From contig NZ_WJFC01000127.1 in the NCBI RefSeq assembly GCF_009725235.1, positions 1-36,302 on the forward strand: 36,302 nucleotides of DNA, written 5' to 3'. The notes under the pieces were generated by a model, which saw only the letters and a list, made by a program, of their open reading frames with translations, did no database searches and had not been told where the DNA came from. This document shows positions 24,851 through 33,089 of the stretch, in pieces; the first letter of the stretch is position 1; the number at the start of each line of letters is the position of its first letter. The translations under genes and the position numbers were made by a program. Source of the DNA: Scytonema sp. UIC 10036. GTDB lineage: Bacteria > Cyanobacteriota > Cyanobacteriia > Cyanobacteriales > Nostocaceae.

Positions 24851-27264
24851 TGTTCTGCTCCTACCTCTTCACTGTAGGGAATTCTGCCTTGTGGTGTTAC
24901 AGGATAAAATCCTATACGTTTCCAGGTATAATAATCTGATTCAGATTGAATATTGATGGGTACTGTCCATTTCTGTGCTTCTTGTTTAAATAACTTCATC
25001 CGCGACGTATTCTGATGTTTTTGTAATAGTTCCTGCTCTTTCTGCTGAGCGATTTTCCAAATTTCTGGTTCATCTTCACCCAAAATTACAGTAAGTGTAT
25101 ATCCTGGTTCCCGTAAAAAATTTGGATTTGTACACCAATTATCTTCCAGCCAATTGGATTTAACGTCTTGAATTTCTTCAGAATTAAGACTTGCTGCAAA
25201 TTCTGCTAAATCTCGTTGTGAAATGCCTGTCTTTTCCGAAAATTCTTGAATTAACTGCTTCCCTGTAAAGATTTCTACTTTATCATATGGATTCGGATTA
25301 TCCCAAGGATAAACAATTGCTAGTTTTGCTCCTTCTTCTGGTTTACTCATCCTGCGGTTAAGTCGTCCCAATCGTTGAATTAAAGCTGCTGCAGGAGCGA
25401 TCGCAGAAATTAATAAATCAGCACTCAAATCTAAAGACATTTCACAGACTTGGGTAGTAATAGCCAAAATAGGTTTATCTTGTTTGAATGCTTCAATGAC
25501 AGCTTGATGTTTTTTCACCCTGTCTTTGTAACGGAATCGACTGTGATAAATTAATGGAGCAATGGCAAATTCTGGTAATTGTTCGGCAAGCTTTATTTGT
25601 GCAGTCCGATGAATTGCAATACAAGTTTTTACCGAGTTAGTTACCCATAAAACTTTTTGTTTGTTTCTTAAAGCCTCAATAACAGGTTCCCAAACTTCCG
25701 TTAGTTCCTCAAAGTTACTGACTTCGGGAATATAAGCGATGTCATAACGGGGCAATTCTTCTAATTCTTTTGGTCCTGGAATTGGCTCTCCTAAATCTTC
25801 TCCCTGTTCTACCAAGACTTGTTGAATCGCTGACAACTGTTGGGGACTAAAACTGGCACTCATTAATAAAATTGGCGCACCTCTAAAAGCTTTCAGAAAC
25901 TTTAATAAGGCTCCAAACAGACGCGGATCAAAAGCATGAACTTCATCAAACACAAAAGCAGCTTGTGCCAGTGCAGACCATGAATAAAGCGGTTTGCGAT
26001 TATTTTGAATTAAACCTAACACTGAATCAACTGTACAAACAATCAATTTTTTGCGCCAAGCTTGAAAAGCCATTAGCTTAGAATCGATGCTTTCACGATC
26101 GTCTTCATCTCCAGAAAATAGTAATTCTCTGTCTAAATCAGCACGAGAATGCATTAAAGCGGCTTCAATGTCTGTCTCAAATGCATAGTCTATATAACCT
26201 TGAGATGCTGTACCTGTTGTTGGATAGGAGAAAAATAATTTACGCCCGACAGCCCATTTTTCTGCCCAAGCATATGCTGCAACGGTTTTTCCCGTTCCAC
26301 AACCAGCCTTCACCAACGTCACCCGATGCTTGGATTTAGCAATTAACTCTTGAAATGGTCGTAATTTTTTACCCTTCAAACGTTGTTTGACTAGGTTATT
26401 TAACTCTTGCTTTGAAAGTTGTAGTGATAAGACTTCTTCAATCCATCCTTGAAAGTCTTCCTCTACTTCATGAAGTGCAGAACCAGCTAAATCTGCGGCG
26501 ATTACTGTTGCTTTGACTGCTGCAATAAATTTTTGTTGCTCCCAATCAGGTTCAAAACCATTAAATTCATTGCGTAAATTTTTTAAAGCTGTTAATAATT
26601 GCTTGTCAGTCCAAATTATCGTCGGAAATTCCGGTAGTTGTTTGGGCAATCCCAAATATTGACTACCCATTTTTAGAACTGCTTGAAAATCGGAATGAGT
26701 GGTGTATATTTTTAATTCATCTCCCGTACCAGAGGGAATTTCCGCAATATAACCCGATGGCGTCCCATTTTTATCTAACCCAATTTTTAAATGATGTCCT
26801 ATCGCCGCCCAAACTGCAATTGTTAAATTTGCGTTGGGACACTTTTCTAGCCATTCTCGAAAGCAGGGAACTTGTAGTGCCAAAATGCCGCTAATCACTT
26901 CATGACGCAGCATTTGTTTATCTGAATGTGCTTTTGAAGATTGAATAATCTTCTTTCTATAATTTTGAATGTTTGTGTCTGGCGATCTTGGATCGATGGT
27001 TTTTAAGTAAACCATTTCTTGAAAATGTTGATTAGCTTTACCCCAATCGTGTAAATATGCACCCAATTTGACTGTGGCTGCCAAGGAATCTAAACCAATA
27101 TGCTGTATTCCCAATTGTTCGAGAATAGTCATACCCAATTTATCTACCAAAACATCAGCTGCTTGCATGACAAAACTGATATGTCCGGTGTACGTTGCAG
27201 CACCTTTTTTTCTCGGATCGTTTTCTCCTAGCTTGCAAGACTTAGCCAGCAATCTTTTAAACAT
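24847..27264 (-). CDS. cas3: Cas3 nuclease-helicase
   Basis: This 805-residue effector has an N-terminal HD nuclease domain (TGH near residue 27, LHDWGK near 72) and a superfamily 2 helicase: Walker A AGCGTGKT near 322, VFDEVHAFD near 437, MSASF, and LIQRLGRLNRR motif VI. It unwinds and degrades DNA marked by Cascade. The frame extends upstream to 27357, but the ATG at 27264 is chosen because a strong GGAGG sits six bases before it and it overlaps the cas6 stop by eight bases. All key residues seem present. Confidence 0.95.
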   Translation of the reverse strand: MFKRLLAKSCKLGENDPRKKGAATYTGHISFVMQAADVLVDKLGMTILEQLGIQHIGLDSLAATVKLGAYLHDWGKANQHFQEMVYLKTIDPRSPDTNIQNYRKKIIQSSKAHSDKQMLRHEVISGILALQVPCFREWLEKCPNANLTIAVWAAIGHHLKIGLDKNGTPSGYIAEIPSGTGDELKIYTTHSDFQAVLKMGSQYLGLPKQLPEFPTIIWTDKQLLTALKNLRNEFNGFEPDWEQQKFIAAVKATVIAADLAGSALHEVEEDFQGWIEEVLSLQLSKQELNNLVKQRLKGKKLRPFQELIAKSKHRVTLVKAGCGTGKTVAAYAWAEKWAVGRKLFFSYPTTGTASQGYIDYAFETDIEAALMHSRADLDRELLFSGDEDDRESIDSKLMAFQAWRKKLIVCTVDSVLGLIQNNRKPLYSWSALAQAAFVFDEVHAFDPRLFGALLKFLKAFRGAPILLMSASFSPQQLSAIQQVLVEQGEDLGEPIPGPKELEELPRYDIAYIPEVSNFEELTEVWEPVIEALRNKQKVLWVTNSVKTCIAIHRTAQIKLAEQLPEFAIAPLIYHSRFRYKDRVKKHQAVIEAFKQDKPILAITTQVCEMSLDLSADLLISAIAPAAALIQRLGRLNRRMSKPEEGAKLAIVYPWDNPNPYDKVEIFTGKQLIQEFSEKTGISQRDLAEFAASLNSEEIQDVKSNWLEDNWCTNPNFLREPGYTLTVILGEDEPEIWKIAQQKEQELLQKHQNTSRMKLFKQEAQKWTVPINIQSESDYYTWKRIGFYPVTPQGRIPYSEEVGAEQ

Positions 27265-27922
27265 TTTTACCTCCCTTACAAGGTAAGAAATATCCACAAC
27301 CCATGTGTCTTTTACCACCAATTCCCCATTGTTGTAACTTGATAGAATCGTCGTCACTCAAACCAGAAACTTCCGTTGTAAAACCCACTATCGTATAACG
27401 TTTAACTTTGATAGTTTTGCGACAGAATTCACCCTGTCTATCTTTGGGAATGGAAATTTGAGCAGAAATTCCCAAATCATCAAGTTGACGTTGTGCTGTT
27501 ACTAAAAACGATTGAGGCTCGCTATGTCCTTTAATGACAACAATTCTAGACTTGAGTTTGCTAGCAGGTTTCAATGTAAATATTTCGGGAATACCAATTT
27601 GAATTTCATGTATTCCCAAACGAATAGATTTTCCAGCCAACTTATAAGCCAAGGGAATTAACGGGATTGGTACGCGAACGCGCAAACACGAATATTCGTT
27701 CAGAATTATTTTCCCTTGTTTGTCGGGAAAGCCAGGAACAGTCAAAATACTGACAGTTTTCTGCTTGCGTATTTCTGAATCAAGATTAACCCAACCACAA
27801 AAGAGTGCATAGCCATGATCCGCAGGTAAATATTTTCCTCGCACTGGAAAACATAGCTCAACGAATGGCTCAAGCCCTAAATCTACATCCTGAGACGCCG
27901 AAAAACCCACAGATGCAATCAT
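27257..27922 (-). CDS. cas6: crRNA-processing endoribonuclease Cas6 (Cmx6 type)
   Basis: This 221-residue protein begins with ELCFPVRGKYLPADHGYALF, the recognisable start of MYXAN-type Cas6/Cmx6, and ends with a glycine-rich QWGIGGKRHMGCGYFLP loop as in RAMP Cas6 proteins. It cuts the pre-crRNA below the repeat stem to leave the TTGAGCAC handle. H22 of LPADHGYAL is a candidate catalytic histidine. It is the first gene of the cas operon, with about 200 bases of 5' UTR that include a repeat-like hairpin (27975-28004). If Cas6 binds that hairpin, it could regulate its own mRNA. Confidence 0.92.
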   Translation of the reverse strand: MIASVGFSASQDVDLGLEPFVELCFPVRGKYLPADHGYALFCGWVNLDSEIRKQKTVSILTVPGFPDKQGKIILNEYSCLRVRVPIPLIPLAYKLAGKSIRLGIHEIQIGIPEIFTLKPASKLKSRIVVIKGHSEPQSFLVTAQRQLDDLGISAQISIPKDRQGEFCRKTIKVKRYTIVGFTTEVSGLSDDDSIKLQQWGIGGKRHMGCGYFLPCKGGKNV

Positions 27923-27974
27923 TTTAGGATTCCCCCATATTCAATTATTCAGACAGCGATCGAAATTCCAAGTA

Positions 27975-28004
27975 ATGTTCAAAACCTAAAAAGGCATCTG
28001 AGGG
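27975..28004 (-). repeat. Degenerate CRISPR repeat in the cas6 5' UTR
   Basis: On the minus strand CCTCAGATGCC, TAGGTTTTGAACAT follow the pattern of the array repeat (CCTTAGATACC ... AAGGTGTTGAGCAC) with a two-base insertion. A CCT/AGG stem remains. It lies 53 bases upstream of the cas6 ATG, downstream of the likely promoter, so it should be on the mRNA. Confidence 0.55.
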
Positions 28005-28127
28005 AAGAAAGAACACATAATTTTGAGATTAACTCTTGAAGTTGTCGCGGTTAGTAACGCTATCCTCTGAGCTAAAACTAAAATTTCTATTTAACTCGTT
28101 TTTCGCAACTTGAAACATCGATAAATT

Positions 28128-28157
28128 ATTATTTGCACGAAAAAGACATTCTGTCAA
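28128..28157 (-). promoter_or_regulatory. Probable promoter of the cas operon
   Basis: On the minus strand a perfect TTGACA (28157-28152) is followed after 18 bases by AATAAT (28133-28128). It reads toward cas6 with a predicted 5' UTR of about 200 bases. A repeat-like element lies directly upstream (28174-28205). No other equally good promoter was seen in this gap. Confidence 0.5.
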
Positions 28158-28173
28158 GTACTATTTGAATTCT

Positions 28174-28205
28174 GTTTATCGCCTAACGGCATCTTAGGTT
28201 AGGAG
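28174..28205 (-). repeat. Degenerate CRISPR repeat upstream of the cas promoter
   Basis: Plus-strand CGCCTAACGGCATCTTAGGT matches the array repeat CACCTTACGGTATCTAAGGT at 16 of 20 positions. In cas orientation the stem is CCTAA/TTAGG in place of CCTTA/TAAGG, a paired change that keeps the hairpin. It sits 17 bases upstream of the TTGACA box. Confidence 0.65.
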
Positions 28206-28248
28206 CGAGAAGGGTAATGTTAAGCCCATCCGCCCTGTATCGCTTAGA

Positions 28249-28325
28249 GGCTCTACACCTTGGCAACGTGAAAGTGCTCAACGCCAGATGGTGACTTGGT
28301 GTCCAACGGCATCGAAGTTTTTAAA
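28249..28325 (-). repeat. Further fragments of CRISPR-repeat-like sequence
   Basis: Three pieces in cas orientation resemble parts of the repeat: CCAAGGTGTAGAGCC (28263-28249), GGCGTTGAGCAC (28285-28274), which keeps the exact TTGAGCAC handle, and AAACTTCGATGCCGT (about 28321-28306). They do not form regular repeat-spacer units, so this may be a scrambled array relic. The 12-base GGCGTTGAGCAC also occurs inverted at 28586-28597. Confidence 0.45.
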
Positions 28326-28372
28326 ACCCAAACTTATAATAACTTAGAAACTGAGAGGTCTATTTAATTTTC

Positions 28373-28561
28373 TTTGTTACTGAAAACTGCAAGCATCTCT
28401 TTTTGTGAAACCCGATTTGCAAATAAAAGTAGATGTAAGTCTTATTTGGTAAGTGTTTGAACTGAGAAAAATTACGATAAGGTGCTTGCAAAATGGTTAT
28501 ATCGCTTGTATCATAAGAACTGTAGCATTTGCTCAATAAATAGCTCTACGCTCCGTAGCCA
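28373..28561 (+). promoter_or_regulatory. CRISPR-leader-like region on the opposite strand
   Basis: On the plus strand, CTGAAAA...CAAGCATCTCT-TTTGT (28380-28406) and AGGTGCTTGCAAAAT (28480-28494) occur 90 bases apart. In the real locus the same blocks occur at the cas2 stop and in the leader, 91 bases apart (19411 and 19320, minus strand). AAAGTAGA is also shared between them. The copy is followed by a repeat-like element at 28562. It looks like a leader whose array has gone or shrunk to one unit. Confidence 0.6.
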
Positions 28562-28597
28562 GTGTTTTACCTTTGATAGCCGATAGGCGTTGAGCAC
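28562..28597 (+). repeat. Degenerate CRISPR repeat on the plus strand with intact handle
   Basis: 36 bases contain ACCTTTGATAGCCGATAGG followed by CGTTGAGCAC, closely matching the array repeat (ACCTTAGATACCGTAAGG, then TGTTGAGCAC), including a perfect 9-base GTTGAGCAC end. Its orientation is opposite to the cas genes and it directly follows a leader-like region. The next bases (TACAGCATTTCAAAAGTC) would be its spacer or guide. No second repeat follows before a palindromic element at 28640. Confidence 0.6.
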
Positions 28598-28639
28598 TAC
28601 AGCATTTCAAAAGTCACGCTCAATGTATTAAATATTTCT

Positions 28640-28730
28640 TACCCCACCCTAACCCTCCCCTTGTAAAGGGGAGGGAACTAAATTTCTCTTAATTTCCCCC
28701 CTTTACAAGGGGGGATAATGGGGGGTAATA
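28640..28730. repeat. CCCCTT/AAGGGG palindromic interspersed element
   Basis: TACCCCACCCTAACCCTCCC, then CTTGTAAAGGGGAGGGAACT and CCCCTTTACAAGGGGG form hairpins. The same sequence in inverted orientation lies inside the MITE-like element at 23117-23227. The remaining 180 bases to the glgP start show nothing certain. Confidence 0.7.
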
Positions 28731-28913
28731 ATGTGAGAAAAATGACATTGAGAGTTCAGGTAAATTCAGGTTAAGTCGAGAGATCGACAAAAGTAGCAAC
28801 AGGAGCAATGACAAGATGATTGTGCTCCCTTGGCTAGAGGCGTTGAAACCACAATTCCCTCTAAAGTTATATAGGTTCGAGAATAAATTCCCCGTTCATT
28901 AGGAATTGTAACC

Positions 28914-29777
28914 ATGAGTAATGGCAACAGCTCGACAAAGCACAATGGCAAATATGCTCCTCATTGGAAAAAGCACATCCATCGTACAGAACAAGTTCCC
29001 ATTCAAGTGCAGGACGATCGCACTGGAATGGATATCGAAACACTCAAACGTGCTTTTTTAGACAACCTTTACTACATCCAAGCAAAAAATAAAGGTTGGG
29101 CAACAGCACATGACTTTTTCATGGCACTATCCTATACTGTTCGCGATCGCTTGCTGCATCGTTGGATTAGAACTGTCGAGCAAACCTACTTTCAACCAGA
29201 TGTCAAAGTCGTATGCTATTTATCGGCTGAATATCTCATCGGACCACAACTCAGTAAAAATCTAACAAATGTCGGCATATACGAGCAAGCCCGACAAGTG
29301 GTGCGGGAGTCAGCAGGCTTAGATTTATACGATTTGCTCGAACAGGAAGATGAACCGGGATTGGGTAACGGTGGATTGGGAAGACTCGCTGCTTGTTTTT
29401 TGGATTCTCTCTCAACTTTAGAAATTCCCGCCATTGGCTACGGTATCCGCTACGAGTACGGCATTTTTCAACAAACCATTCGCAATGGTACACAAGTAGA
29501 AGTACCAGATCGCTGGTTGCGCTTTGGCAATCCTTGGGAAATTCCACGTCCCGATTACACTGTAGAAGTCAAATTTGGCGGACACACAGAAGCATATACC
29601 GATGAACGGGGACGCTACCAAGTGCGTTGGATTCCCCAAAAAACTATTCTGGGGACGCCTTACGATACTCCGATGGTGGGCTACAACACAAACACAGTCA
29701 ACACTTTGCGTTTGTGGAGTGCCAAAATAAATTTCATGAAAGCTCTGATAAATCTGAAAGAGAAAACCGAAGCATGA
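28914..29777 (+). pseudogene. glgP: Glycogen phosphorylase, N-terminal fragment
   Basis: Codons 1-271 (to LRLWSAK, about 29726) are clear glycogen/maltodextrin phosphorylase: YLSAEYLIGPQLSKNL, GNGGLGRLAACFLDSLSTL, YGIRYEYGIFQQ. The family is about 840 residues and releases glucose-1-phosphate from glycogen. After 29726 the frame continues for 16 unrelated residues to a stop. The C-terminal part resumes at 31542, beyond a TnpB element. The product lacks the PLP-binding region and the active site, so it cannot work alone. The start ATG at 28914 has a weak AGGA upstream. Confidence 0.92.
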
Positions 29778-31541
29778 CTGAGTTGAGGTAGTAAAATATT
29801 TTAGCTCTTGATGTAATTGTAAATATCTATTATGTTTTCTTTGCTTGAGGTGTTAAATGATCTAAATTGATTAGAGAAAATCAAATTTATACAGCCAAAG
29901 CAGTATTAACACAGGAGGTGATAATAGCGTGGCACTCAGAAAACAGAAGGGACATTTCTTGATTAATGAAGCCATGGTCGGTGTAATTGAAACAAAACAC
30001 CCTGGTTATGTAGAGGCAACACAAAAGCTATTTAATTCAGTTGTGATGTTTTATGTGAAGGTGATGGGAGTAGATGTAGAAAAATGCCTGAGTGTATCCG
30101 TATCAGATTTATACCAAGTCTATGAATCTCTAACTATTACAAATAAAAAACGGGCTGAGGTGCCACATCCGATACCTTTTAAAGATGTTCCCAAAGATTT
30201 CAGACGTGCTGCCATCAAAAAAGCGTTCGGCATTGTTAAATCTCATGATAGTAATTTAAAACGTTGGCAACAACGCATTGAGAGAGCAAATCAAGCTAAA
30301 ACACTCAAGAAAAAAACTCGACTCAAAAAGAAAGCAGGAAAACCCCCAACATTACCGACATCAACTAATTTCCCTACACAGTTTTACTCTTCGATGTTTG
30401 AGCAAGATACAGGCGAATCTATAGTTGTAAAGCTGTGGACTGGTTCAAGTTGGGTGAAAGAAAAATTCCTCTACAAGTGTCGAGAATTACCATTGGGCTA
30501 TCAAAAAAGTACAATGTCACTGATGATATCAAATGGTAATCTTAACATATGTTGGGTGATTCAAAAACTCACTCCAAGTCAGGGGAAATTAGATGAGCAG
30601 ATTCAAGCTTATGGCAAACTCCGAGTTCTCAGCATCGATTTAAATTTATCCGACCCAATCGTCGTTGCCAAGGTGCTAGAAGGGTACGAAGATACGGGCG
30701 TTGTTGAAGAAATAACCACTCTTCGCCTTCAAGGAAACAATCGCTTATCTCATCTTAGGAAGCGCTACCTAGGACTAATTGCCAAAGCTAAAAAGCTCAC
30801 GAATACGCATACAGAGTTAGGGAATTCACCGCCAAAGCGAATGTGTGCGACTTTGTGGGAGCGAATCAAAAATCTTGAGAAAGATTTGATTGAAAAAATC
30901 TCAAATACTCTTGTAGAGTTCGCTCTAAAATATCAGTGTCAGTTAATCGTTTTTGAAAACTTAAAAAGTTTAAAAGCTCTCAAAGGTAAATACTCACATC
31001 GGAGTAATATCAAGCGTTCAAACTGGATAGCAAAGAAAATTCAAAAACGAACTGAACACAAAGCGCTGGCACGTTATTCGATTTATACAACACGCATTAA
31101 CCCTGCTTACACTTCAATCACTGATGCGTTTCTGGGTGGGAAATGCCTACGTGGTTCTCAAGTCGGAAGTTTAAACTTATACTTGTGGAGCGAGAGAGGT
31201 TTAGGAAAGTTGGTCAAGACTCCAGAGGGGAAAATTTATGACTCTGGGGATAACGCGGCTAGAAACATCGCCTTAAAATATCTAGCCAGCAAGTTTAAAA
31301 AGCCTGTGGTCTTAAAACACCCTGGTTTGGTCTCGGGTTGTGTGGCGTGGTTGCCGTTGCCTGATGCCAAGGGAACTGTGCTGATTCCCAGTTGGTGTGC
31401 GCTCTCCGTGTAGCTAATTGCTACTAGATACCCAATCAATATAGTAGCCGCCAGTTCGGTCGTCTATGCTTGGGTGTATCAGAAAGGCCAATTAAGATGA
31501 AATATTTGATAAGGTTTGTGAACTTTGTTAGGTATTTTTAC
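29727..31541 (+). mobile_element. TnpB-only IS element (IS1341/IS605 type) in glgP
   Basis: About 1.8 kb of non-glgP DNA separates the two glgP fragments and encodes one TnpB-like protein with no TnpA. The exact ends are unclear. Both junction regions contain ATGAAA-N4-TGATAA (29736 and 31497), but no inverted repeats are visible, as expected for this family, which uses subterminal hairpins. About 400 glgP codons are missing, so a deletion accompanied or followed the insertion. The 130 bases after tnpB could include a guide (omega) RNA; I cannot show it. Confidence 0.7.
29929..31413 (+). CDS. tnpB: TnpB-family RuvC nuclease without a zinc ribbon
   Basis: This 494-residue protein is related to the OrfB/TnpB and Cas12-ancestor family of RNA-guided nucleases. 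Candidate RuvC residues are D237 (VLSIDLNLSD), E343 (IVFENLKSL) and D441 (SGDNAARNIAL), so the catalytic triad seems present. The region that normally has the four-cysteine zinc ribbon between RuvC II and III (after RINPAYTS) has a single Cys (GGKCLRGS), so the metal-binding finger is lost. It starts at GTG behind an unusually perfect AGGAGGTGAT Shine-Dalgarno. It is longer than a typical TnpB (about 400). It may be a degenerate copy or a distinct cyanobacterial subgroup. Confidence 0.85.
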   Translation: MALRKQKGHFLINEAMVGVIETKHPGYVEATQKLFNSVVMFYVKVMGVDVEKCLSVSVSDLYQVYESLTITNKKRAEVPHPIPFKDVPKDFRRAAIKKAFGIVKSHDSNLKRWQQRIERANQAKTLKKKTRLKKKAGKPPTLPTSTNFPTQFYSSMFEQDTGESIVVKLWTGSSWVKEKFLYKCRELPLGYQKSTMSLMISNGNLNICWVIQKLTPSQGKLDEQIQAYGKLRVLSIDLNLSDPIVVAKVLEGYEDTGVVEEITTLRLQGNNRLSHLRKRYLGLIAKAKKLTNTHTELGNSPPKRMCATLWERIKNLEKDLIEKISNTLVEFALKYQCQLIVFENLKSLKALKGKYSHRSNIKRSNWIAKKIQKRTEHKALARYSIYTTRINPAYTSITDAFLGGKCLRGSQVGSLNLYLWSERGLGKLVKTPEGKIYDSGDNAARNIALKYLASKFKKPVVLKHPGLVSGCVAWLPLPDAKGTVLIPSWCALSV

Positions 31542-32081
31542 AGCACAAGTAACATGAAATTTGCCATGAATGGTACACTTACCATCGGAACTCTCGACGG
31601 CGCAAACATTGAAATTCGCGATCGCGTGGGACACGAGAATTTCTTTCTTTTCGGGCTGAATGCGGGGGAAGTCATGCAGAGGAAAGCGCAAGGCTACCAT
31701 CCTTGGGACTATTACAACAGCAATCCCCAACTCAGACAGGCGATCGACCAAATTGCATCGGGTTACTTCTCCAAAGGAGACAGCAATTTGTTCAAACCAC
31801 TTGTGGAATCCCTAAAGAACCAGGATGACTATATGTTGTTTGCAGATTACCAATCCTATGTTGAGTGTCAGCAACAAGTCGATGAAGCTTACCGCGATCG
31901 CGATACCTGGTGGCGAAAATCAATTCTCAACTCAGCCCGCACCGGATACTTTTCTTCCGATCGTACAATTGGCGAGTATGCGCGAGATATTTGGCAAGTT
32001 CAGTCAGTCCCGGTAACTCTAGAAGACGAGCAAGAAGAGAACGCAGCAATACAACTCAACGTGCAACCTGCAACAGTATAA
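31542..32081 (+). pseudogene. glgP: Glycogen phosphorylase, C-terminal fragment
   Basis: About 180 codons from [11 protein letters not shown] to the natural end correspond to the last part of glycogen phosphorylase. The PLP-site segment [20 protein letters not shown] (with the Schiff-base Lys) is followed by the C-terminal domain ([27 protein letters not shown]). The upstream frame continues from a TTG at 31470 through mobile-element sequence. There is no native start, and roughly residues 272 to 670 of the enzyme are absent from the window. Confidence 0.92.
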
Positions 32082-32122
32082 AGTAGGTAGGGCTAAAGCC
32101 CACCAATGCAACTATGTCTTAT

Positions 32123-32240
32123 CGCCTCGTTCCGCTCGCCTCGTTCCCAGGCTCTGCCTGGGAATGCCAGAAGGGAGGCTCCGCCTCATAAGATCGCGAG
32201 ACAGCAGCCTACCAGTCAGCATTTCCAGCTAAAAACACTG
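32123..32240. repeat. Interspersed palindromic repeat, copy E
   Basis: GCCTCGTTCCCAGGCTCTGC and CTGGGAATGCC, then AGGCTCCGCCT and a CAGCATTTCCAGC right part. This is the fullest copy of the family after A. It lies just behind the glgP fragment. Confidence 0.75.
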
Positions 32241-32538
32241 GATCGAGAGAGGAAAAACCGTAAAGACGAGCCAGTGCGTTGGACGGGTTCCCCGGCTTGA
32301 AGCTCCGGGCGTCGCAAAGAGCGCGAAGGGGATACAAAGTCTCGTTCGCCCCTCAACTCCTCATCTCTTTTCTCTGGGATCTGGAGCGTACTCTGTGGTT
32401 GAAAAGTCATTTATTTAACCGTCGAGACGAAGAGTACGCAGAGGGTTAGTTTGTATTAGCGATGCATGCGCTAAAGCGCAACTACGAACAAATTCTCAAT
32501 CGAGGAAACATTGAAATTCGCGATCGCATGGAATATAG
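32241..32538. other. Intergenic region with a 22-base glgP duplicate
   Basis: No gene is seen. 32506-32527 (core ACATTGAAATTCGCGATCGC) is identical to glgP at 31604-31625, where it encodes NIEIRDR. The surrounding bases do not match glgP, so this is a very short duplication or recombination scar. Confidence 0.6.
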
Positions 32539-32901
32539 TTAGCTGCTTTTTGAGTGCAAAGCGACACGTTCCAGTTTTCTTATGACACGGTGTCGTGGTT
32601 CGGTCATTAGGAAGCTCACAAGGTCCACAAGCTGCAAAATGCTCACTCCACTGGTACTGGTGTTGCCATAGTTGTCAGCGACTCTCTCAGTCCACTGCTG
32701 AAATTTATCAAGCGACCAGTTATCAACAGTTTTAGCAATGCAGCCAATTAAAACATCATACCCTGCTTCTTTTGGGAACCCAGCAAGCGTTGCTGCAGCT
32801 TCACAATCTTTGCGACAACTAGCGATCGCCCGTTCAAAATCCTTTGTCTCAAGCTCAATTGTGTCAATCGGAATTGTACTATTCAAAGTGTTAACAATCA
32901 T
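32539..32901 (-). CDS. Hypothetical protein
   Basis: This 120-residue soluble protein is mildly acidic overall, with several cysteines early (ASCRKDCEAAATLAG). I do not recognise the family. It has no membrane segment or signal peptide. It stands alone, opposite in direction to the glgP fragments and in the same direction as corA. Amino-acid composition and length look like a real gene, but function cannot be stated. Confidence 0.55.
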   Translation of the reverse strand: MIVNTLNSTIPIDTIELETKDFERAIASCRKDCEAAATLAGFPKEAGYDVLIGCIAKTVDNWSLDKFQQWTERVADNYGNTSTSGVSILQLVDLVSFLMTEPRHRVIRKLERVALHSKSS

Positions 32902-33089
32902 GAGATTGATTCCTGGGATTGCTGTTTACAAGTTTAGGGAGGCTGTTTTTTCTCCCAAAGTAAAGGTCTACGATTGTGCTTGCAGTAATGCACCCAAGAA
33001 GCTTCTGATGTGTTAAACAACTCCAAAAATTAAATATGCATGGCATACAATCCTCGTAGAGACGCTTCAAATAGCGCGTCTTTTTCACC

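Noticed and set aside
29929..31413. Possible Cas12k/CAST (CRISPR-associated transposon) effector because of the nearby CRISPR
   Set aside because: No Tn7-like tnsB, tnsC or tniQ genes are present, the RuvC residues seem intact, and the array repeat belongs to the adjacent type I locus.
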